Assembly: GCA_905221615.1 (NCBI GenBank)
Contig: CAJNDT010005920.1
Location: 62,001-126,000, forward strand
Length of the DNA stretch: 64,000 nucleotides
Direction: 5' to 3'
Source of the DNA: Symbiodinium sp. CCMP2592
Taxonomy: Eukaryota; Sar; Dinophyceae; Suessiales; Symbiodiniaceae
Position numbers and translations under genes: made by a program. Below, one piece after another: positions 1 through 12,115 of the stretch. The notes under the pieces are model-generated. The model worked only from the letters and a program-made list of their open reading frames with translations, did no database searches and had not been told where the DNA came from. Position 1 is the stretch's first letter. Every line of letters starts with the position of its first letter.

Positions 1-835
1 ACCAAACTCTGGCGAAAAGAGTGTGAAGTAGGGATTGTTCTTGCTCACCTCCTCGATAATCGCATATAGATGCAAACTACAATTCCGATAAGGGGTGCTA
101 TATACAGTCTTCAAAACGCAAATGTAACCCCTGCTTCACGTACGGTGAAGGTGACAGCGTGAGTCTTTCTGTGGCCAGCGATTTTGCCACCCACGTTCTG
201 TACAGACACACGCTCTGACGTCCTCTTGTTTCGAGGTTCTGCATCGAACGCACGCTCCTGTGTCTCTGATGGGAAAGAAGGGAACAAAACTCGGTCAGGA
301 GGCCAATTGAGCTTTGCTGTTGCTCTGCTCCAAACTTACGTGTTGCGGCACCGGCAATCTGCTCTCCGCCTGTCTCTTTTGCTGGAATCTTGCGGCCAGG
401 GCTTTGGATTCCTTTGATCTGAAAAACAGGTTTCAAGTCGCGGCCCATTGAATTCACAAGTCCTGTGCTGTACCGCACCATGCACTCCAAAACCCTGTGG
501 AGGGAGGCATTGCAATTGGCAACATCCTCGGTATGCGAGAGCGAGGGCTCTCGCATGATACTAAATTGTCTCACACGGACGGCCAGTCCAATGCAAGATC
601 CTGCTTACTCTCGTAAGCACATGGGAATCACATGGGAGCTTCCAAAAAGTTCGGGCTAATATACACTCTTGATCGCGGATTACAAGGAGCCGTTGAGGGA
701 CACCCTCGCTTCCAGAAACCCCCACATTAAAAGGCTGGAACATGGGTTTAAGCACCCTCTGCTCTAGCCGGTGGCCTGTGGCCCGAACTTGCAACAGGTT
801 CCTACTGCTGCAAGGGCTAAGGGCTGGAAATAGCC
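1..835. other. No gene recognised
   Basis: Open frames on both strands lack recognisable motifs or protein-like composition. It could hold the 3' end or terminal exons of the dsRBM-like gene that enters from the right. Confidence 0.4.
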
Positions 836-2247
836 TCACGGGATCTGCTCTGCAGACGAGCTCCTAAGTGGAATGTCGCTATCCTGAAGCATTCCCTTCG
901 CAACGAGCACTACGCGACTCCGACAGCGAAAACCTGGAGTCTCGACTAAAACCTCAGAACTCTCAGCTCTCGAAATCCTCGCCGAGGCTCGGAGATGGCC
1001 ACTGACTCCACTGTGGCGAAGGTGCCACAAGCCGGTCCTGAACTCCGTCAGACACTGATTCTCAGATTTGCGACAGCAGACACCGTGTAGCACAAGAAGC
1101 CAATCAGTTGCTGGCAAAGCCACCTGGCACTCGAATACTCTGGGATCCAGTTGGAATGCATCCTCAAACCCTGCCAAGCATGTTGCATGTTGCTACGAAT
1201 TCAGGTGTTCCCCGGATGCCGTTGCAAGGCTACTTGTGCGATGTGCAAATTGCTCGCGTCCATACAGCTCCCGATTTGCGTTGCAACCTCTCCAGCCGAT
1301 CTCCAACGCCTGGGCACTGCAAGTACCACAGCACCCGCTTGGCAGTGTCGGTCTGCGCATCTTCGGCCGTGCCTTGGAAAGGTGTGCGGGGGGGACGGGC
1401 ATTTTTGCGCCCTGGGCAGTGTTGGCTACATTTCATCCTGTCACTCCAAGGTTCCACAAAGCTGTCCCGCGAAGGTGTGCGGGACACCCAGAAGCTGCAG
1501 ATGCACAAGGGCTCTATATCCTGCGGTAGGCCCGGAAGATGCGCCTGGCCACATCCCCGGCGCAAACCCCAACTCAACTCATTGTTGCTACTTCGCGATT
1601 TCTTCTTTTCTTCACACTTTCGGCGAGCTCGGAGCTCTCCGAGTTTGCGGGCCTGGCTCGGCATGGTTTCTCACGACTTCCACGCTCCAAGCTGGTGTCG
1701 TTTCGCAAGGCTCGTAGCTCTGAAGGAACTGGCCTCAGCTTCACAAGCACAAGGCCACAAGGCCACAAGGCTCCGGCTCGGCCTCAACAGTCCGAGTAGC
1801 TCAATACGGCATCAGATCTAACCTGGAAGGCTCTGCTTCCGTGTCCGGCTTCGAGAACTTGCTGACGCAAATGCGAACTCCACGCGCCGATGAAGAACTT
1901 CAAGCAAACGTCCGCCAACTGCCGCTGGGCATTCTTCTTGGAGCTATCCCACGCGCCGATGGCATGATGCGGTATGCCATCAAGCAAGAAGGCAACGCGA
2001 GCCCGGAAGCGAGACTTCCTTGTTTTCGTGAGTTTGACATCGTAGCCCCACTGGAGAGCAGGCATGCCCTGAGGAATACGGAAGCCTCAGCCATGCGATG
2101 GCGGACAACGCAACCCATGTAGACACAGAGCCATCGGATTCTTTCAAAGTAGCTTGGGGATGTCTGTACGTACTCCTGCAACAACGTGAGGACACCCTTC
2201 TCTTCATCTTCGGCTGCAGAACGGGCATCTGACCCATATGGCTTCAC
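836..2247 (-). CDS. Double-stranded-RNA-binding-like repeat protein, split over several exons
   Basis: Probable RNA-binding protein; target unknown. Going down the minus strand there is an acidic helix (DARSAAEDEEKGVLTLLQEY, about 2230-2140). Next comes a dsRBM-like unit at 2065-1880, with FRARVAFLLDGIPHH, a W, and the basic SSKKNAQRQLADVCLKF helix that normally packs on RNA. A second unit ends at 1400-1310 with the helix TAKRVLWYLQCPG. The frame then runs through an intron at 1309..1171 (GC donor, AG followed by G) into FEDAFQLDPR. The join restores CPGFEDAF, a string I associate with multi-copy dinoflagellate proteins. The 5' start and 3' end were not resolved, and the stretch 1880-1400 contains at least one more unresolved intron. 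What is seen: motif order and the splice join. Inferred: RNA binding. Confidence 0.6.
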
Positions 2248-2299
2248 CTGGCTCTTGAGGCACTCCGTGAACCGGTTCAGTCATGATTCAAAGGAAAAC

Positions 2300-3600
2300 T
2301 TGAGAGCAGTAGGTCCGGAGCCCGCCTCCCCCTTGAGACTTGGTCGCGGCAATTCGGGCCGTGCCAAGGACAGGAGCAGGCAGCCCTGTGCAGAGGCCAT
2401 TGTCACACAGTGGATGCTGTGAGCCGACTGAGCCGACAGGGTTTGGAGCTCATGGTTCCTAGCTCCGCAAACTGGTTGCACCAAAAGCAGAAGCGACTGG
2501 AACAAGTGGAAAAGTCAGCTGCCTCTTGCCGTTGTGCACTAGAGTCACTACAGGTCATGTGCATTTCTCGTGCCTGAGGTCGCAGTACCACCTTGGAAAG
2601 GTTCGTGTGGAAGCGTTGCAGAAACGACACCTCAGCCAAGTTGCCGTCAACAAGGTCTGCAGTCGCAGAGTGCCGAGTGCTTGCATGCTGGATCAATGCA
2701 AATGGGCATGACAACCGGTCGCACCAGTTGCTGAAAACTGCAGTATGGCACAGTTCGTCTTGTGCGATCACGCTGTGTTTGAAGCAAATGGCCTGTACGC
2801 CTTAGCACCGGGCTGTGTCTTTGACCTCGCCCAAGACTTTCTCCCTGCCTGTGATCTCCTGGTCCAGCCTGGAGGCGGGAAACATCATGAGATCAACGAC
2901 CTTCAGTAGAACCCTTACGAGAAACCAACGCAACCCAAATCAAGAATGTAAAGTCAAAGGAAAGCAACCCCTGAAGCATCGCGCAAGAATGGAATCGGGG
3001 AACAAACTGAAACCTGAAATCACAACAACCCTGAAAGGTCCTCAGAACCCCGAAGCACACACGCACACAGATCTAAACCTAGTCCCGCCCGAGGAAGAAC
3101 CAGAATCCTAGACAAAAACAGCTCAACAAAAAAACACTTCCCCAACCTGCCCTCTCACGAATGACGTCTCTTGCGGCGAATTGGAAGTTGCTGGAGGCGG
3201 CATTGTAAGGGTTCAGGTGCGGGGATGATTTTACAAGGGTCAAACTCGCACAGATCGCAACAGCAGGATGCTATCCAAGAGAGGTGAACTTCCGAACCAT
3301 TCGCAAAACCTCAACCAACAACTGCCAGCATCAAAACCAGTGGACACCAACATCTACAACAGCCCTGAACATTCCTGAAAAACCTTTTTCTTCCCCTGCA
3401 GCTCCCGGTCTCACGTCAATCTCGGCATCGTCACAAGCCTTCGGCAAAGTCGTCGAAACATTTGCCACTTGGAAGCGTCCGTCTGCCACAGACCCACCAG
3501 AATAAGAGTGTCCAGCAAAGGACACGATACTCGGCAATCTCATGAGGCTGTAAGTTCAAAACCTCACCACTGTACGTCGACCCATCCGGGCACATAACTT
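2300..3600. other. Intergenic; A/C-rich stretch, no gene recognised
   Basis: From about 2900 to 3420 the plus strand is rich in A and C (many AAC and CAA triplets) and its translation is low-complexity. The interval separates the dsRBM-like gene from the kinase remnant. Confidence 0.4.
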
Positions 3601-3622
3601 CTGCCACACGAGCCCCTGCTTG

Positions 3623-4280
3623 TCAAGAATGCCCACTACTTGGGCCATGGTGCACATGCCATGAAAGGTGTGCTCGGACCGTCCAGTTTTTGTTCACTGC
3701 TGCCGTGCGTCGGGTCAAGGTTGCCAGCATGATCATGGCTATTCCGTAGACATCGGTCTCCTTGCGAATAATGGAAGACAGGATGCAGGACGGCTCACAG
3801 CACCCAGGAGTGCCACCTCTGTGGCATTCCACCTCGACTTGGCCGCACTGTAGCATTACGGAGCTGCCGAAATCCGCTAGTCTGGCCTTCCCCTGCCCAT
3901 CCAAGAGAATGTTAGTGGACTTCACGTCTGCATGAATGATGTTAGGTTCAGTGCCATGCAAATGCTCGAACGCTCGTGGGTGCCACGAAGCACGTCGCAG
4001 TGCGACGTCCAGAAAGCACGGTCACTGCCCATGCGCGAGAACACGGTGCCACCAGTGTAGTAACGTAGCGGCAAGCGACGCAATTGTCAGGCCAGTTAAC
4101 CAACTCAACAATGTTGGGATGATGAGCCGCTCGGCATTGGATGGCGCGAAGAACTGTCAGCTCATTCTCGAAGTCCACCTTCCTCTCGAAAATGTTGTAC
4201 GCTATTCCATCTAGGTGGGACCCCGTTGCTTCACCTCCTTGTGAAATAGATTCTGCTCTGCTTAATGTGTGCTGTACATC
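3623..4280 (-). pseudogene. Protein kinase remnant with two frameshifts and a lost catalytic lysine
   Basis: Serine/threonine or receptor-like protein kinase domain. The N-lobe is seen around 4215-4085 as FENELTVLRAI followed by HHPNIVELVNW (helix C and beta 4). The catalytic loop HADVKSTNILLD and the metal motif ADFGSS lie near 3930-3860. GTPGCCEP sits in the place of the activation-segment end, and RKETDVYGIAMIML is the following helix. The three parts are in three frames: NWPDNCVACRY, then YYTGGTVFSRMGSDRAF, then LDVALRRASW running into AFEHLHGTEP. The shifts fall near 4060 and 4012 with no intron-sized gap between them. The beta-3 strand reads GIAYNIF where a VAxK lysine is expected, and HRD is HAD. 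This suggests a decaying copy; unusual tiny introns or assembly errors are alternatives. Confidence 0.6.
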
Positions 4281-5187
4281 GAGGGTGTTGACTGCAAGTG
4301 CACGCTCGATCCAACGGTTTGCTCGGCATGCTAATGACGTGGGACCTTTTCCCATGTCTCCGAGACATGCAAGCAGGCCAGATCCTGTTCCACATGCCCC
4401 CGGGCCCAGGAAGTCAGCCGCGGTAGCTGGCTTCTGGGAAGCAGATTCTTCAGGAGCAGCAATCTTTGACCATTCCTGTTGAAGCCAGCTGAAAACAATG
4501 ACCAGTGAACTGAACACATGGCTCGGCGTTCCGAATTGCAAGCTACAGCACAAAGTCACCATGCGGTCAGACATATGGAGTTGGTAGTTTAAACTGCAAT
4601 TGCCGTTAACTTGCAGCTTCTGGCGTGCTTGCGAAATGACCCTGTTGTCACTGTAGTCCTCGAGCTGTATCGAGCCAAAAACGCGGCTTGCAGTCCTTGT
4701 CGGCACTGTTGCCGTCGCAGCCGCTGCAATGGTCGAAGAGCGTGGTGTTGCCAAACAGAAAGGGTCACTTTCAGCTCTATGCTGCGATGTTTGCTTCTTG
4801 CTCTGTGCCGGCCCTCTCGTGCCACCCAAATAGTGGTGTTTTTGAACTATTGGTCTTCCTACCGTGGCTATATTATTGGGCCAAGGGAGTAACAGTGGTG
4901 ATAGTTGATAGAAGGCAAAGGACATGTGAACCCGTTATCTTTTCTTGCTGCTGGGCAATCCTAAACTAGGTCAGGCTCTATGTGGTCTCTCATTCTGTAG
5001 CCTCCACACTTTGCGCGGTCTACGCGCTTGGTACGAGATGGTCACTCTTGCGGCTCTGAGGACCGGGTCTCGGACTCTGTTGTCTTGTCATCTCGGACAG
5101 CTCGTTTCTCTGGCCTCAGATATGGCTAACACTAATTACTCCTTTAACGGAAGGCCTGGTATCAAACATACGCAGTAGTAGTTAGAC

Positions 5188-5515
5188 CTACAAGGCTTCG
5201 TAAATACATCCAGTCCGGCATTGAACTGAACTTCTATTAAAAGTTAGCAATGATTTGCAGTGGGATGAAGATGTCTGTGCTGGCTCATCGCAGCCTGTAG
5301 CGATCTGGGCGCCGATCTGCTGCGAGTCTCCACATGAAAAGACGGCGATTCCATCGTCTGTGATGTCCCGCCTCAAGTCAACGGCCCAACATGCGCCCAA
5401 GACATTATGCTCGAAGCCATTCCTCTTGTGGCCCATTTTTGGCTCGCAGCCAAGCAGGCGACAAAACGTTAACAAAGCTTGAAAGTAAAACCTGGCATGC
5501 AAAAGCCGCACGATC

Positions 5516-5555
<40 letters not shown>

Positions 5556-5784
5556 ATTCCGGATTCACCTGCGAGTCCTTCTTTGAGTGCCAACCGCTTT
5601 TGTTCGCTCCCATCTGCACAGCCTTCTGAGGAACGTGCTTTTGGATTGCGTTCACGATCGCGACTACGACACCGATGATTAGCACAGCACCTGCACATCG
5701 CGGCTCACATTTGGTGAAGACTGCTCTCGCATGAAGCATGGCTGCAACAACTGAAGTGAGCGGCTGTGCACGATTCGGTAACAT
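5188..5784 (-). CDS. Possible exons with one transmembrane segment, function unknown
   Basis: Two protein-like segments: a hydrophobic stretch CAGAVLIIGVVVAIVNAIQK followed by a basic tail (about 5700-5570), and a soluble stretch containing GHKRNGFEHNVLGACWAVDL (about 5450-5360). Each is interrupted by stops, so introns would be needed; a CA microsatellite lies between them. They lie upstream of the kinase remnant on the same strand and could be its membrane-anchored amino-terminal part. That link is only positional. Confidence 0.3.
5518..5553. repeat. (CA)n microsatellite
   Basis: About 18 uninterrupted CA units. Confidence 0.95.
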
Positions 5785-6208
5785 ACGTCACGAGTCTGTC
5801 AACATATTGCCGGGGCGATATGGCTGGCTGGCGCGCTTGCTATGTTCTGCGCGGTGTTAATCTCAATGCCATTGCTCCTGCAACTGTGGAATCAGCAGGC
5901 TGAGAAGACGGTGCGACTGTGAAACTTGTCCATCGCGGCTCGAAGACTCTTTAACACCACATTTGATGCAGCACCTGGAGAGGTGCAATAGCAACGTTTT
6001 GGCCCAGGTCTCTGCAGTTCAGACATATGTCCTTCTGAAGAAGGCCAGACATTGCGTAGTTGCTTCCTGAGAACAAGTCAACTGGTGGGCGCCTCTGCAC
6101 AGACCCAATGAGGCACCTCGATGAATGCAAGCTGAGCAGCATCTAATGTCACATACTTCGGGCTTGTCATACCGCAGTTGACAATGTAGGGCCTGCGGGC
6201 TCACAACA

Positions 6209-8202
6209 TTAATTGAGCTTTGCAGAGACTTGTCCTGTACCTGTTGGCAGCAACTGGCAGCAACCCGATCGCCACCCAAACTTGCAGATTACAGTCATGG
6301 TATCTAGCAGCCTGTCGCTTCCAAAGAAGCTCCCATCACCCATCGGCGGAAGAACCAGGATGACGTAGCAAAAGCCTGCACTCAGGATCGATTGGGGCAG
6401 CAGAGCAAAGCGAAATCGCTGGCCCTGGATGGCCTGCGACAAGGGAGGCCATGTGTGCAACAGTGCCCACTGTATCCTTGCCAGAACCACAAACGCTCTG
6501 GACCTCGGAAATGTGTATTCTGGGGGTGTTGCTGGTATGTGGCTTCGACAACTACAGGAGACAGATGTTGAGATCACCTTGCTATGTTTGGCACTGCGTG
6601 CAATCTGAGCATGTGGCAATGTCAATAATGATGTGAAATGCGATGATTCCGATGCCTGGCAGGATGAGGCTGCCGCACTTGACACACGACAGAGACCGCC
6701 GTTCTCTTGTCTGCAGATGGTCTTTGACGCAGGCCGGGCCCACGCATCCAAAAGAAAGCACCGAACTCCGGAATCTTCAACTTCTGATCTAACCTCGGGT
6801 TGTTCTGGAAAACTGCAACAAGGGAATTTAAGGCACATCTCATATCCAGATCGGTACGAGCTTTTCAGCTCCAGTGGTGTTTGGGGGATGTCCCTTGGCC
6901 CGATCCCCACGAGCCCCGGGCCCAGCACCGAGGAAGACGCCATACAGCGCGATGAGCGCTCCGTCCACGCCGAAGCAAACTGAACTCGCCTGAGTCTGAG
7001 CGTCGAGCAACTGGAGCAATGATTAAAAACTGAGTGCAAGCGCGACACGCCCTGGACCAGGGCGCCGAAGTTCTTCATCGTGCCCACCCTGAAAAGCGTA
7101 TTGCCACTGCCCCGGACTCCCTTAACTTCCCTTCTCTCTGCACCAGAAAGGGCGAATTCCTGTGGCCGCGGCAACGCACCAAACGCAAGCACCGTGGCCA
7201 TGATACCCACCACCTAGGACTACTACGGCTTGAAGCGAACCGTGGACGAGGCAGTTGTAAGGCAGCGGCATTGTTCCAGCCGATCCCGACCTGGTCGGAA
7301 GAATGTGCAAGCGGCTAGAGTAGTTACTGTAGTCACCTGAACTCTTAAACGCCACTCCAGTCCAGTGTACGATAGCCTAACACGAAATCCGTTTTTTGGC
7401 TTCCCGGCATCGGGATAACAGATCGTGGCCACGGGGCCATCACGGGTGCACTTGAGCGGTACTCCTGGACCTGAGTGAAAGCAGGAGCTGGAGACGTGCA
7501 TACCCATGCGTACTCGGAACTCGCGTCAAGCGAAGCCGGACATGAACAGAGCTCCGAGCTGACTTCAAGATCTGGCACCCCTTCAAGATCCAGGGCATCC
7601 ATCAGGTGGAACAGGTTCACGCACAGATGCTGGCGAGGGCGGCTGATATTGGGCGTTCGTTGAGGTTTGTGGGAGTCGAGGGATTGAAACTGCTGTGATC
7701 TGCAGCAGGAGCAAGAGACCCATGTAGAAGCAGGTGAGTTTCCTATTTCCTATGCGCCTGTAGAACATATGCACGGCTCTGGAAAGCTCGTTGTAAGATC
7801 CCTTTCCTGGGCTCTGGTCAGACATGCCGACAGAGTCGACAGGGACTTCAGGTGAGAAAATTCCCAGATATCCCCAGTTGAAGGCTTGCGGGAAGCCAGA
7901 AATCAAACAGCACTTGCAGTAGCGGCCTGCAGATCTGAATGCAGCATGAAGTAGGTGAAGAAGCGCCTGGGGTTGAAGACACGATGCAGGGGGCCAATAC
8001 TCTTTAGATCTTTCGACTTCTTTGGGCCTAAAGCCTGAGTCACTGGCCAGAACTCACCCTTCTTCATACACGGCGCATAGAAGGAGAAGAACCGGTCCAG
8101 GCGAAGGAAGGGTGCGAAGACCTGCAGAAGGTACCTCAGAGCGCTGCAGGGGGAGATTTTGTTGAGGGCAGCAACTCCATGGCGCGCAGTGCTCGCCAAC
8201 AA
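6209..8202 (-). CDS. Uncharacterised multi-exon gene, probably a membrane protein
   Basis: Several minus-strand segments look coding but belong to no family I recognise. At 8180-7910 there is a basic/aromatic stretch (RYLLQVFAPFLRLDRFFSFY, later FNPRRFFTYFMLHSDL). At 7870-7650, SPGKGSYNELSRAVHMFYRR is followed by the hydrophobic LTCFYMGLLLLLQITAVSI. At 7620-7450, VNLFHLMDALDLEGVPDLEV begins an acidic segment. Near 6980-6920 and 6670-6600, in frames without a start codon, lie FGVDGALIALYGVFLG and LPGIGIIAFHIIIDIATCSD, which look like membrane helices. A single 334-codon frame at 7213-6209 cuts across these and is probably not the real product. Gene boundaries are guesses, and there may be two genes. 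Confidence 0.4.
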
Positions 8203-8639
8203 CGAACAAGTCCACCTTCAAATCAGACGTAGCTAGAACGAGATTGGGGCTCTTGCCCGACGATGCAAAGAGCCGAAAAGATGGTCAATGCCCTGTCGCC
8301 GTTGCACACCTCAGCCAATGAACATGTCTGCTTGTAGAGTTGGGTGCCGCATTAGGTTTGTTCGGAAACCACAGTCGTCCTAGCTGCCACTGCAGCCCCC
8401 AGACAGAACGGCCTCAGTTCCCAGCCTGCCAGAAAGAGTTTGGCCAATCCATAAAGGACCAAAGCAGCGGCAGCATCCAGAACATGGCTCTCTGACCTGC
8501 AGTTTAGGCCGCTAGGAATCCTTTTCTGGCTCCAGCGCGCACTCCCGGTCTCTCACTGGGGAGCCGGCCGCTGTCCATGCCCATGGCCCTGCCTTCCCCG
8601 ACCGGAGCGCAGGTCCAGCACTTCTCTCCGTTCTTCGTC

Positions 8640-8751
8640 CTAGGAATTGGGCAGGATTGGAGTTGCGATCTGTTCCAGCTCCCCAAATTCATATGAGACC
8701 AGCCGCCGCATGACGCGCTTGGTGTCGGCCGGGTCTTCGCACTTGCAGGAC
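8640..8751 (-). CDS. Last exon of an uncharacterised gene
   Basis: After an acceptor (GCGCTCAG followed by G at 8751) a 36-codon frame reads SCKCEDPADTKRVMRRLVSY and then EFGELEQIATPILPNS, ending at TAG (8642-8640). The composition is protein-like, but the frame has no early start codon. Upstream at 8980-8800 a segment containing QEIDVRVFCIIDCGRGWACE may be the preceding exon; the phase of the join was not resolved. Confidence 0.45.
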
Positions 8752-8989
8752 CTGAGCGCAGCTTTGCTCCTCGAAGCCGGGCCCAGGCCCTGCAGTTAAA
8801 CTTCTGGGCTCAGCTGCCGCTTCAGAGAGCAACGACCCATCTGCGTAGGGCAGTAGGTGGAGTTGCCAGACTCTGCCACACCAGTGCTGGCACGCTTCTT
8901 CTCACAGGCCCAGCCTCGCCCGCAGTCTATGATGCAGAACACACGAACATCAATTTCTTGGCCTCGGGCACTTCGTGCCATCGCCTGTC

Positions 8990-11280
8990 ATAAGCGTCTT
9001 CTTGGCCCATTCCATGTCCGGATCACGGGACCTCGAGCGTCGGCCACAGTGAAGGCACTAGCCGGGCTCAGATGCCAACTCGTGGGAAACAACCCTGACA
9101 TGCTTAGCAGAGCACGTGGGGCACATGCAAGGCTCTGGTGTGCAAATGCCCACCTGTGGCAGCAGACTCCCAACCCGCCCGAGGCGGGAGGTATCCCATG
9201 ACCGTCTGCTTCAATCCGAGATTCTTGTGTGGTACACATGGTCGGGTAGCACTTGCAAATCTTGAGGTCCATCCTCAACATCATCAAGGGGCAGAAACCA
9301 CACTCCTGCAAACCATTATCACTTGCTCAGGCTATTCTCATCTTAGCACAGTCTGATCATGGCTAAGTTACATGTGCAGACCACGAGACATGGGCGACCA
9401 CCATGCCACGATCTCTAGGCACTCTCGGGCGCCGGCGGCATGGGATCACCGAACAGGGCAGCTGAGCAGTTCACGCTGCCGTCGACCACGAGGTCGCCGG
9501 ACCAGGAAAAAAGGCCTCAAGATCTCTGTGACTCCTTCACATGCGTCTCCTGTATGGTGCCGGATGGGTCTCAGACGTCCGTAGCGCACTTTGCCAAAGC
9601 ACTTGCAAAGGTCTCCCTCTTTGCCACAAAATCGGCCATCCTTTTCATCCTAGGTGCCGATTTGCCGGTGCGATCGCTGTGGCCGACGTGAAGCGAGCCG
9701 AGGCCCTGACCAAAGACAAGAAGGCCTGTGTGGACGGGCTACTTGCTGAGCCACCTGCATGCGAAAGCTTCTGCTTGCAATACCTCTCAGCATGGCAGGG
9801 AGGGCACAGGCCTGCAGCTACCAAAGGGTATTCCTGCTCCTCATCCAGCTCACTGCTTCCTTGCGGCCCAAAACAAACAAAGCGAGTTTGGTGCAGGAGG
9901 AAAGACTCACCACGTAGCGATCCTGCATAATCCTGCGGCTACAATACCAAGGCCCAACGAGAGGCTGCTACTTGTAGAAATTTGTTGCGCATGACCTTGC
10001 TCCGTTCCCGAGTCCCACAGCCTTCCGTTTCGAGCTCAAGCTCTTCGGCAGCTTCCCTCGCTCGCCGTCTGTCTGCGCGGCTAGGGCTGTTGACAGCCAC
10101 GGCAACGACCTGAGCTCAAGTCTCCAACTCTAGACGAACTACGTGATTCTTGTCATCAACGATGCCATCAGTCAAGACTGAACCACCTACCCGGACCTAC
10201 GCAAGACTCGAAGGCTAATTTCAGTCTGTCAGGCTATTCGCAAGCTCAGGGTATTACAATGGCTCTCCACTCCAAGCAGCGTGCAGAGAACAGGTACAGC
10301 AGGGCATGCAAGCCACTAGTTTCCGGAAGGGCAACAGATGTACAGCAGATATAAAAAAAAACACCAAGAAGACATCGGAGTGAAGAGCTAAGTCTGGAGT
10401 AACTTGTCTTGAACATGCTTTCACAGCAGCAGCACTTCTTGCCTCGTACTCTCCATGACTCTGCACCTTGCCGAGGCCCGGTCAGCTGCGCAGCATGCCG
10501 CTACCAAAAGGCGTCCTGCAGATTCAGACAACTCTTCCTTCAAGCATGGCTTTCGTTTTGCAGGTAGCTTGGTTCCAGATGCACGTGATGCAAAACAAGC
10601 CGTCGTGACGGTAATTCGGCAGAATTCGCAGACATTGCGATACTCACTGAAAGCCGGGTTCGTGCTCGTCTCGCCTGCTGCGCCGCTGTGGCGCCGCACT
10701 TGTCGGCCCCGTGCACCTCCCAAGCACGCCAGACACCGCGGGAAAAGAGCCGAAAGAGAGGGCAAGAGACACGTATGTGCGTGTGTGTGTGTGAGAGATC
10801 TGTAGGAGCAGGCACATCTTGTCCCATAGGAACTGCTGGACTGGTCCTTCTCTGGCGCACAGTTGCTGCATTTTTGTTCCCTCTCGCATGGCTGGCAACT
10901 ATGTCCACAAGCGAGGAAATTTGGGGCATATCGGAGCTTGCAATCATGGCCATTACAGCACTTCATTCTCACGGCCTTTACGGCGCTTCATTCTTGTGAC
11001 GTTTTAAACCACACAATCTTTTTTGTTTCCTGGGCTGCGCAATCCTAGTCTTCAGACTGCTTTGCCGCAACAGAAATGCTAGCAAGTCTATACAATTCAC
11101 CTCCTGTCTTTGCCCATGCATACGTCATCTGCAAACGGACAGTTGGGGCAACATTGCCGTCAAAACAGATTGCTTATGGAGACTTGATGCTTTCGGCATG
11201 TTTCGACATTACAAGTCCAGAAGAAGCTTTGACCTGAGAAGATGAGCTCCAGTCGAGAACGTCTGTCTTCTGAGAAGCCG
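8990..11280. other. Intergenic; no gene supported
   Basis: The plus strand at 9541-9930 has a 129-codon frame with a partly protein-like middle (VKRAEALTKDKKACVDGLLA). The minus strand near 10950-10830 has a Cys-rich stretch (CKLRYAPNFLACGHSC). Neither has a domain or splice support. A short (GT)n tract lies at about 10776-10796. Confidence 0.3.
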
Positions 11281-12115
11281 CGAAAAAATGAATAAAGTCG
11301 TCGGCCCCCCTTCATAGTTGGCCAAAAACCAGGATCATGAGGATGTTTTGAGACTTCGTCCAAATCCAAAACGACAAGCCCCCCCCCCCCCCCCAAATAA
11401 TCTTCCGAAATCCAAGACTTTACGCCCCCTTTTCTCTAAAACACACAAGGGAGAAAGAGTTCTGAAATTCTTTAGTCTCTTTTGTGCGATGTGCTCCCTG
11501 TTTCCAAATTCTCTACTCTCTTTCGAGCGGTTTGCCCCCTGTTCTCAAATTCCCTATAATCTGAAATGCTCTAGTCTCTTTCGCTTGGTTTGCTCCATGT
11601 CCTCGACATCCGAGTCCGGTTCGATGGGCCGGGACCCCTCCTTTCATAATCCTAGAAATCCGAGGAGTCTGAGGGTGGGCGCGAGCCGGGATCGCCGGGA
11701 AACGTTTTCTCCAGGAAACAGCCATACGAAAACGTTTCAGGGTGGTTAAAAGCGAAGAAAATAAAAATTGAATCATGAGTGATTTGGAAGCTCTGCAAAT
11801 CGGGGCGCTGCGCCCCTTCAACCTCCCGGTTGGTTTAGACTGAAGACTCCCCGCTCAAAAAGTAAACCCCCCCGCCCCCCCTAAGACTACAAGCCCCCCC
11901 CCCCCCGCCACATAAACAGGATTACGAGCCCCCCCCCCCCCTTCATACTTCGTCGAAATCCAAGACTAAGAACCCCCCCCCACTTCCTTTGACAGTTTCC
12001 CTAAATCCAAGACTACGAGCCCGCCCCCCCTTCATACTTCGTCGAAATCTAAGACTACGAGCGCCCCCGCCGTTATAGTCTTAATCCTAAATCCGGGACT
12101 ACAAGCCCCCCCTGG
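11280..12115. repeat. Degenerate tandem repeats with long C runs
   Basis: Eight or so units of roughly 40-55 bp share the core CGAAATCCAAGACTACGAG flanked by runs of 8 to 16 C, often followed by CTTCATACTTCGT. The longest C run is 11379-11394. Units lie at about 11311-11430 and 11860-12115, separated by a second family at 11460-11600 (listed separately). Spacing and sequence vary, so the array is old. Confidence 0.85.
11460..11600. repeat. Three degenerate units of a CTTT-rich tandem repeat
   Basis: Three copies of about 40-55 bp share TAGTCTCTTT, a variable CG-rich spacer, GGTTTGCTCCCTGTT and CTCAAATTC. They begin near 11470, 11512 and 11568. Confidence 0.7.

Noticed and set aside
1108..1821. 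237-codon plus-strand open frame
   Set aside because: All plus frames and the minus strand are open here, and the minus strand carries the recognisable dsRBM-like exons.
6209..7213. 334-codon minus-strand frame as one coding region
   Set aside because: It crosses better hydrophobic exon candidates in other frames, and its composition changes abruptly.
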